From Haematobia irritans (taxonomy: Eukaryota > Arthropoda > Insecta > Diptera > Muscidae): a stretch of DNA of 64,000 nucleotides. The stretch covers positions 66,123,242 to 66,187,241 of the forward strand of contig NC_134401.1 in the NCBI RefSeq assembly GCF_050003625.1, given 5' to 3'. Shown piece after piece: positions 58,421 through 64,000 of the stretch (the first letter of the stretch is position 1; the number at the start of each line of letters is the position of its first letter). The position numbers and the translations under genes are program-made. Below the pieces are notes generated by a model. The model made no database searches. It was not told the DNA's origin and saw only the letters and a program-made list of their open reading frames with translations.

Positions 58421-60005
58421 TCAAAAAAGTGAACCTTCCAGGGCACTAAAACGAATTAAAGTCTATTTTAGGTCATAACAATTATTATGTTTCTGTAAAA
58501 CGTTCTCCAATATGAAAAAGTTTCATTGCCTTTAATAATTTTTTGTGTACTTTAGCAATATTAATTTACTAAATTCGTATTTCCCACAATCACTGAAAAA
58601 ACAGTGAACCCACCAGGAAGAATACTTTGGGTTAATATTAGAAAATTTTGAATATTTGTAGAAAATTTTAACTAAACAGTATTACAAACGTTGGCATCAC
58701 GCCGATGTCATAAAATACGTAAATATTTTTCGACAAATTCAAGAAAATTTATTAGACATAATTAAGTTTTTTCACTTGTTAAAGAAAATTTTGTAGTTTG
58801 AAGGAAAAAATTGGAGTTGAAAATTGCAAGAATGTCTTTAGTGACATAACATACGAAGTTCATGATGGACGCATTTTTGGTAAAGTTTACAAATTTAAAG
58901 AATTTCTGAACTATTTTGTGGAAGACACGAATTTAGTTAGTCTTTACGCTTCATTTGAGTATATTTTTTCCTCGGTTATAGTTAATTTAACTAACGTACA
59001 CAAAAAATTATTAGAGTAAAGGAAACTTCCTCCAAACATAATAATTCCATGAACTAAAATAAAGTTAAATTGGCTTTAGTGAAATAGAGAGTTCAATATT
59101 TATTTATTTATTTATTTTTTTTTTTTTTTTTGAGTGAAATAGTTCCGAATTTCTACTGTGAACTCCAAGATTTTTCCTTCAAACTACGAAATTTTCATTA
59201 AAAAATAATTATGTGTAATAATATTTTTTGAATTTGTCGAAAAATATTTATTTATTTCGTTATATCGGCGTGATAGCGGGATTTTTAAAAGTATAATTAA
59301 AATTTTCGAAATTTCACATTTCATTGAGTGTATAAAAAACAATGCCTTTGCTCACCTTCGTATAATTTTTGGAAAATTTCTCCATAAATTTTTGACACAT
59401 TATGGGTAAAAATTAAATACATATAATTTTACTTATCACGCCAATTTTTCTCGTTTTGAATTTTTGAGTCGAAAATTTCAAAATTTCCTGTGGCTTGGAT
59501 ATATCGGTTTTGAAAAAGTGGGATTGATTGACTTATAATATGCATTTGCACCAATTTTTGTTCCTCGCATTAATTGTGGTTATATTAGGTTCTTCAGATC
59601 AGATGTTTGTATAGTTGTTGATCATTATTGTAGGTGAATTGCTTGCTTGGCGGTCTTATCAGCGTGTTCATTTTCCCCAATGTTAACATGCGCTGGTGCA
59701 CCCTCAAAAAAAATCGCCTCTTTAACATATGTTCCAAACATATTTTGCAGGAAGCACATATATTATTGGATACTGCCGAAACATTAACATATTTGTTTTA
59801 TGTGAACATATTATATGTTTGGAAGCATTTCGAGCCCAAAAATATTATATGCTTGGAAGAATTTTTCCCAAAGACGATTGTGCTCATTCCCTAACATACT
59901 CGTAATTCTCACTTCCACGAAATATTTTAGTTCTTGGCACCTTTTTCTATAATACAAATAATGTTGAAGAAATTATTCACTTTTATAAATTATTTAAATT
60001 TTACC
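58421..60005. other. AT-rich DNA with repeat scraps, no gene
   Basis: Contains a piece near 58790-58850 (gtttgaaggaaaaaattgga) also seen at 44325-44360, a (ttta)n plus poly(T) run at 59099-59135, and repeats of catattatatg.ttggaag at 59806-59860. The open frame at 59634-59894 shows no domain. Confidence 0.5.
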
Positions 60006-60078
60006 TTTCGCCTGCACGGAATCGAACCGAGGACCATACAGTTTGTAAGCCAACACACTATCCACTGGGCTACGTAGC
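60006..60078 (-). repeat. tRNA-like SINE head or tRNA relic
   Basis: The minus strand reads gctacgtagcccagtggata, gtgtgttggcttac, then ggttcgattccgtgcag: A- and B-box-like blocks in tRNA spacing. The acceptor stem does not pair well, so it is probably a SINE head. Confidence 0.55.
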
Positions 60079-60194
60079 TGTTATAGTCACCAGCAGATAA
60101 ATATCGTTATAAGTTACATTTATATAGCATAGTTTGCAGCGCCCACGAGCCCATGCAAACATAATATTATTTAACAGAAACATACATTTGTTTG

Positions 60195-60290
60195 CCACGT
60201 GGAGCAGTGGTTAGCATGTCTGCCTTACATGCAAAGGGTCGTGGATTCAATCCCTGCTCCGACCGAACACCATTGGCTTTTTTTTAATTT
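60195..60290 (+). repeat. tRNA-derived SINE head, second subfamily
   Basis: ccacgtggagcagtggttag then ggattcaatccctgctccga and ccgaacacc. It is related to the head of the SINE at 16774 (same ccgaacacc ending) but has no LINE-like tail; poly(T) follows at about 60280. Confidence 0.65.
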
Positions 60291-60686
60291 ACGCATTTAT
60301 ATTTATACTATATTAAATTTTTATAATGAAACTTCGAAATGTGGGTTATTAAAGATTTATAGTCAGTAACAGTGCTTGATATAAACGAAATTGACTGATT
60401 TTTGGATAACATATTATTTTTTTATTGCAAAATAACAATTTTGTAACAAAAACCTGTTTTTGGTACAAAACTTTAAAATTTGGAAGGAATTCAAAAACTC
60501 TAACAAAAGAAGAATGTGGAGTCGAGTATAAACATACATATATAATTTTATAATATAAACATAGATATATTTAGGCGTGAACAGTTTTTTTACTAGCATT
60601 TTTTTTTTAATATTTTCATCTATGGATTAAACCCTTACAAACTAACAGTAATATATTACATTATATACATATTGTTTGTTAATATA
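60291..60686. other. AT-rich DNA, nothing recognised
   Basis: No coding signal; it borders the 3' end of the LINE below. Confidence 0.4.
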
Positions 60687-62640
60687 TCAAGTATTTAATA
60701 ATAATGTTATCTTTTTCTTTACATTGTATTTCTCTTCTGAAAAATCAAGATAATAATAAAATTTATTGAATTCTTTACAAAGACGGCGAAGTGGATCGTT
60801 GTTTTCAAAGTTCGTTCGAAAGTATTCAATGTGGAGCAGTTCAAAGTTGCGGGTAGGTCTAAAGGGTACATTGAATGATATGCTGTTAATAAGGAAGTCA
60901 GATTTAAATCTTCCGTTAATTAAATCAACCATAAAACAGATATTCAGCATGGTACGTCTACTTTTCAGTGTAGGTAATTTGATGAGCGATAGTCTTTCTT
61001 TGTAAGACGGCAAGGTTTGAGGTGTCCAGTTATTCCGACGTAAACAAAACAGTAAAAATTGTTTCTGAACAGATTCAATACGATTGCAATGAATTTGGTA
61101 CTGTGGGTCCCAAATTACAGATCCCTATTCCAGGATAGGACGCACAAGTGAAGTATATAAGTTTCTTGTAACAAATGGGTCAGAAAATTCCTTACTCCAG
61201 CGCTTGACAAATCCAAATGATCCATAGGCCTTATTTACAGTCATAGAAATGTGAGATCTAAAATTTAGCATGCGATCCAAAAGTATTCCAAGATCTTTAA
61301 AGGATTCAACAGTTTCAAGCGTTGTGCCATTCAAGTTATAATTCGTGTCGATATAATTTAATCTATAAAAAGAGATATGCTTGCATTTCCTTATGTTCAG
61401 TTCCATCATATTTGATGAGCACCATCTGTACATGCTATTCAGATCAGATTGGAGTAAGGATTGGTCATCACTATTCCGAATAACCTTTATAATTTTAACA
61501 TCGTCAGCATACATGAGAGTGTAACCATATTTAATGGCTGATGGAAGGTCATTTATAAATAAGCAGAACAATAGAGGGCCAAGATGACTGCCTTGTGGAA
61601 CACCAGAAGGCACATGTATTGATTTTGAAATAATGTTATCAAATACTACAAATTGTGTACGATTCTTTAGATAACTTTCAAACCAGGATACCATTAATTC
61701 ACTGAAGCCCATGCGATGCAGTTTGTACAGGAAAAGTGAATGGTTTACTTTGTCAAACGCCTTACTAAAATCAGTATAAATGACATCAGTCTGTAAACGA
61801 TCTCTAAAGCCTTCATTAACCATTGTAGTCAATTCCAAGATATTTGTTATGGTCGAACAAGATTTACGGAAGCCGTGTTGTTTAGGCGATAGAAGATAGG
61901 AGACTTGATGATTCAAACTATCAGAAATAATTTTCTCCAACAGTTTTGGAATAGCACTTAATTTAGCAATGCCTCTATAATTCGTAATATCTGACTTGCT
62001 TCCATTTTTAAATAGCGGAATGATAAATGAATTCTTCCACAACGTAGGAAAGTGACCTGTGCGCAAAGATTCATTAAACAGAAATGAAAGAGCAGTCGAA
62101 AGAGAATGAGCACAATATTTGAGGATGTTACTGGGAATCCCATCAGGGCCCGGGCGATATGAACATTTTATCTTTTCCATATAACTCATCACAATATCAG
62201 GAGAAATAAATGGAGTAGTGAATGTCGAATATTCCTGTATCTTATATGGGTACGCATCAGATTGCTTGAAATCCTTATGGCAGTAAGTTGTTGCAAAGAA
62301 CTTTGAAAACAAATTACATATAGATTCATTATCATCCCCTTCAACAGCACCATAGTGAAGGGTTCTTGGATACACATTTGATTGACGTTTAGAATTAACA
62401 AATCTGTAAAATGACTTTGGATTAAGCTTCAGTTCATTTTTAATTTTCGATAAATAATTGTTATAGGATTGTTTATTCCACAGGTTGTATTCTGAACGAG
62501 CAATTGAGTAGTTTGCATAGTCAGTCACAGATCCAGATTTTTTATACTTTTTATAAAGTTTATTCTTTATATTTAACACCATCGCTCTAAAATTCCTTTT
62601 ATTTTTCTTTAATAATTCATTTTAAAGAAAATAAACTTTT
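60687..62640 (-). pseudogene. 5'-truncated LINE reverse transcriptase (jockey/CR1-like)
   Basis: The minus-strand frame 62582-61125 holds SYRPGPDGIPSNILKY, YTDFSKAFDKVNH, GVPQGSHLGPLLFCLFINDL and MYADDVKIIK (RT active site), then MELNIRKCKHISF. TAG at 61125-61127 interrupts PILE.GSVIWDP, where a Y codon is usual in relatives; the frame resumes to 60687 (LPSYKERLSLIKLPTLKSRR ... ITLLLNT). So there is one nonsense codon in about 630. The endonuclease and ORF1 are absent. No RNase H follows. The upstream edge at about 62640 meets MITE-like sequence shared with 51320-51350. Confidence 0.9.
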
Positions 62641-63855
62641 TAAATTGTTTTAGCTGCAAAACTCGAACTTAATGCTCGCTTTTATATTTGAAGGTGTCCG
62701 TCAACTCCTCGTGGACTACTTATTAATAAAGAGGAACTAAACTTTGTTTTTATACATTTTACTGTGTAATTGTTCACTATTTCCTCCTTATTTCATTTTA
62801 CTGTTCCAACTGTAAAAAGAGTATAGTGCCCTTTCGTTATTTTTATGAAGACCCCTGATTCCTTTTAACGAACCAAGAAAAAAATTGTGCCCATAATGCC
62901 AAAATGATAAACAAAACACATGTCCACACATACATAAAATGCTGCTCTCACGGCGAAAACACATGTTGTTTTTTTTAATGTCTATTCTCTTGGTTCCGAA
63001 TGTCTATTCTCCTTATTCAAATTAAATAATATTTAGACTTAAGCATATCAAATTTTTGGCGTTATCATAAACCAGTTTTCCGAAACAACATACAAGCGGT
63101 TTCATAGAAATTGTTCTCTTTTGATTCTTTCGCTGTGTTATGTTGATATCTTTTGTCAACTCTCCCGGTTTCCATCTCTATTTCTTTCTCTATACTCTCT
63201 CTGTACTCTCTTAGTTTTAGTTTTCCATTACAATGCCAAATGGTATATCATTGAATTCATTAATTTGTTCCAAATGAAAATGCTGGAGCACCTCTGGAGA
63301 TGAGTATTTTTTTCTACACTGAAAGAAGAGTTTTCTTTTATCAGGAACGAAATTTTCTTTTGACGCTGAATTTTTTTTTAACTGCGAATAGAAAGTATTA
63401 AAGACAATTGTTGAATCGTTTATCATCAATTCAGATATGTTTGCTCTTAATACTTTTCATTAAAAGGGAAATTCGTTTGTCTAAAATTTCGTTCCGGAGG
63501 AAAGTATTTTTTCTTTGGGGTTTGTCTACCAATGGAGGTTGCGTGACGCAAAATCTGGTTGGTTTATTTGAAGAAATTAAAAACTCATCTGCCAAAGATT
63601 TGTACAATAGTTGTAGGAATTTTTGTTTTCGTTTAATTTGTCTATAGTTGTTAGCATCGTTGTATATTATGTTAGACCTAATTTGGGATTATTTAAAGAT
63701 TTGGTTCACCAGAAGTGATTTAAACCTTTGTTCAATCGATGGTAAATCTAATTCGACTATGATATTGTTAATCGGGGTTGTTCTGAAGGCTTGAGAAACT
63801 ATGGGTAGCGATTGGAGATATTATCTTTTCATTGCGATTTTGAGGATTTTCCGTA
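62641..63855. other. AT-rich DNA with MITE pieces, no gene
   Basis: 63140-63240 has CT-rich sequence (ctctctatactctctctgta) followed by ATG CCA AAT GGT, similar in layout to the Tc1-like 5' part at 52040-52360. 63318-63520 looks like a MITE (acactgaaagaagagttttc, tttcgttccgg). No functional ORF. Confidence 0.4.
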
Positions 63856-64000
63856 CACTGAAAAAAAAAGCATGCCCGGTTCCAAAGATTTTGTCTTTAC
63901 TTTAAAAATTTTGGCATTGATTCCGAGCCAAAGAAGCGGAGAATACAAGTAAGGATACTTTTAAGACACAATTCTCTTTTAAATTTGGGTTTTGTGTACT
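63856..64000 (+). mobile_element. MITE, cactgaaaaaaa family, runs off the window
   Basis: CACTGAAAAAAAAAGCATGC after TA at 63854-63855. It matches the first ~145 bp of 53967-54615 with few changes. Confidence 0.88.

Noticed and set aside
59634..59894. 86-codon ORF
   Set aside because: No domain, no splice or start context, and repeated catattatatg motifs on the DNA level explain it as repeat sequence.

Overview
The window looks like gene-poor, AT-rich chromosomal DNA of a fly, probably a calyptrate such as a muscid. That placement is inferred from the repeat families and one host gene with introns. No bacterial operon, rRNA, functional tRNA or CRISPR is visible. The only host gene I recognise is the 3' end of an RGK-family small GTPase on the + strand: a 101-bp internal exon (41856-41956) and the terminal exon (42877-43035). 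No earlier RGK exon is recognisable in the first 41.8 kb, so an upstream intron of more than 40 kb is probably built almost wholly of transposable elements (TEs).

1-9195: a non-LTR (LINE) reverse transcriptase (RT) tail split by a 1.5-kb element with long terminal inverted repeats (TIRs) and a 9-bp target-site duplication (TSD). Two copies of an RNase H-bearing LINE then lie head to head, meeting at a 3-bp overlap. 9196-11468: a minus-strand fragment of a BEL/Pao element.

11469-38258: one minus-strand Ty3/gypsy element with 1.2-kb LTRs, disrupted by a nest of later insertions. They are a 3.3-kb palindromic element, two tRNA-derived SINEs, a complete BEL element (364-bp LTRs, TSD ccgac), a solo LTR and a TA-flanked MITE. 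The BEL element carries a nearly intact LINE (23163-28117), whose 3' junction received another SINE. The SINE and the RNase H LINE share their last ~65 bp, so this LINE family is the likely source of the SINE's retrotransposition machinery. A 5'-truncated LINE copy and another SINE follow at 38259-40250.

40425-43400: the RGK exons, with two copies of one MITE (8-bp TSDs), one in each intron. 43575-64000: AT-rich DNA with many small DNA transposons: a hAT-like element, Tc1/mariner-like elements with a transposase N-terminal remnant, three or more TA-flanked MITE families, a fly-type repeat with internal tandem units and a terminal hairpin, and two more LINE fragments (52993-55142 and 60687-62640).

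Overlaps, TSDs and empty-site comparisons within the window give much of the order of insertion. The two large LTR elements are antisense to the host gene. All reading frames in TEs appear broken; the LINE at 23163-28117 is closest to intact.
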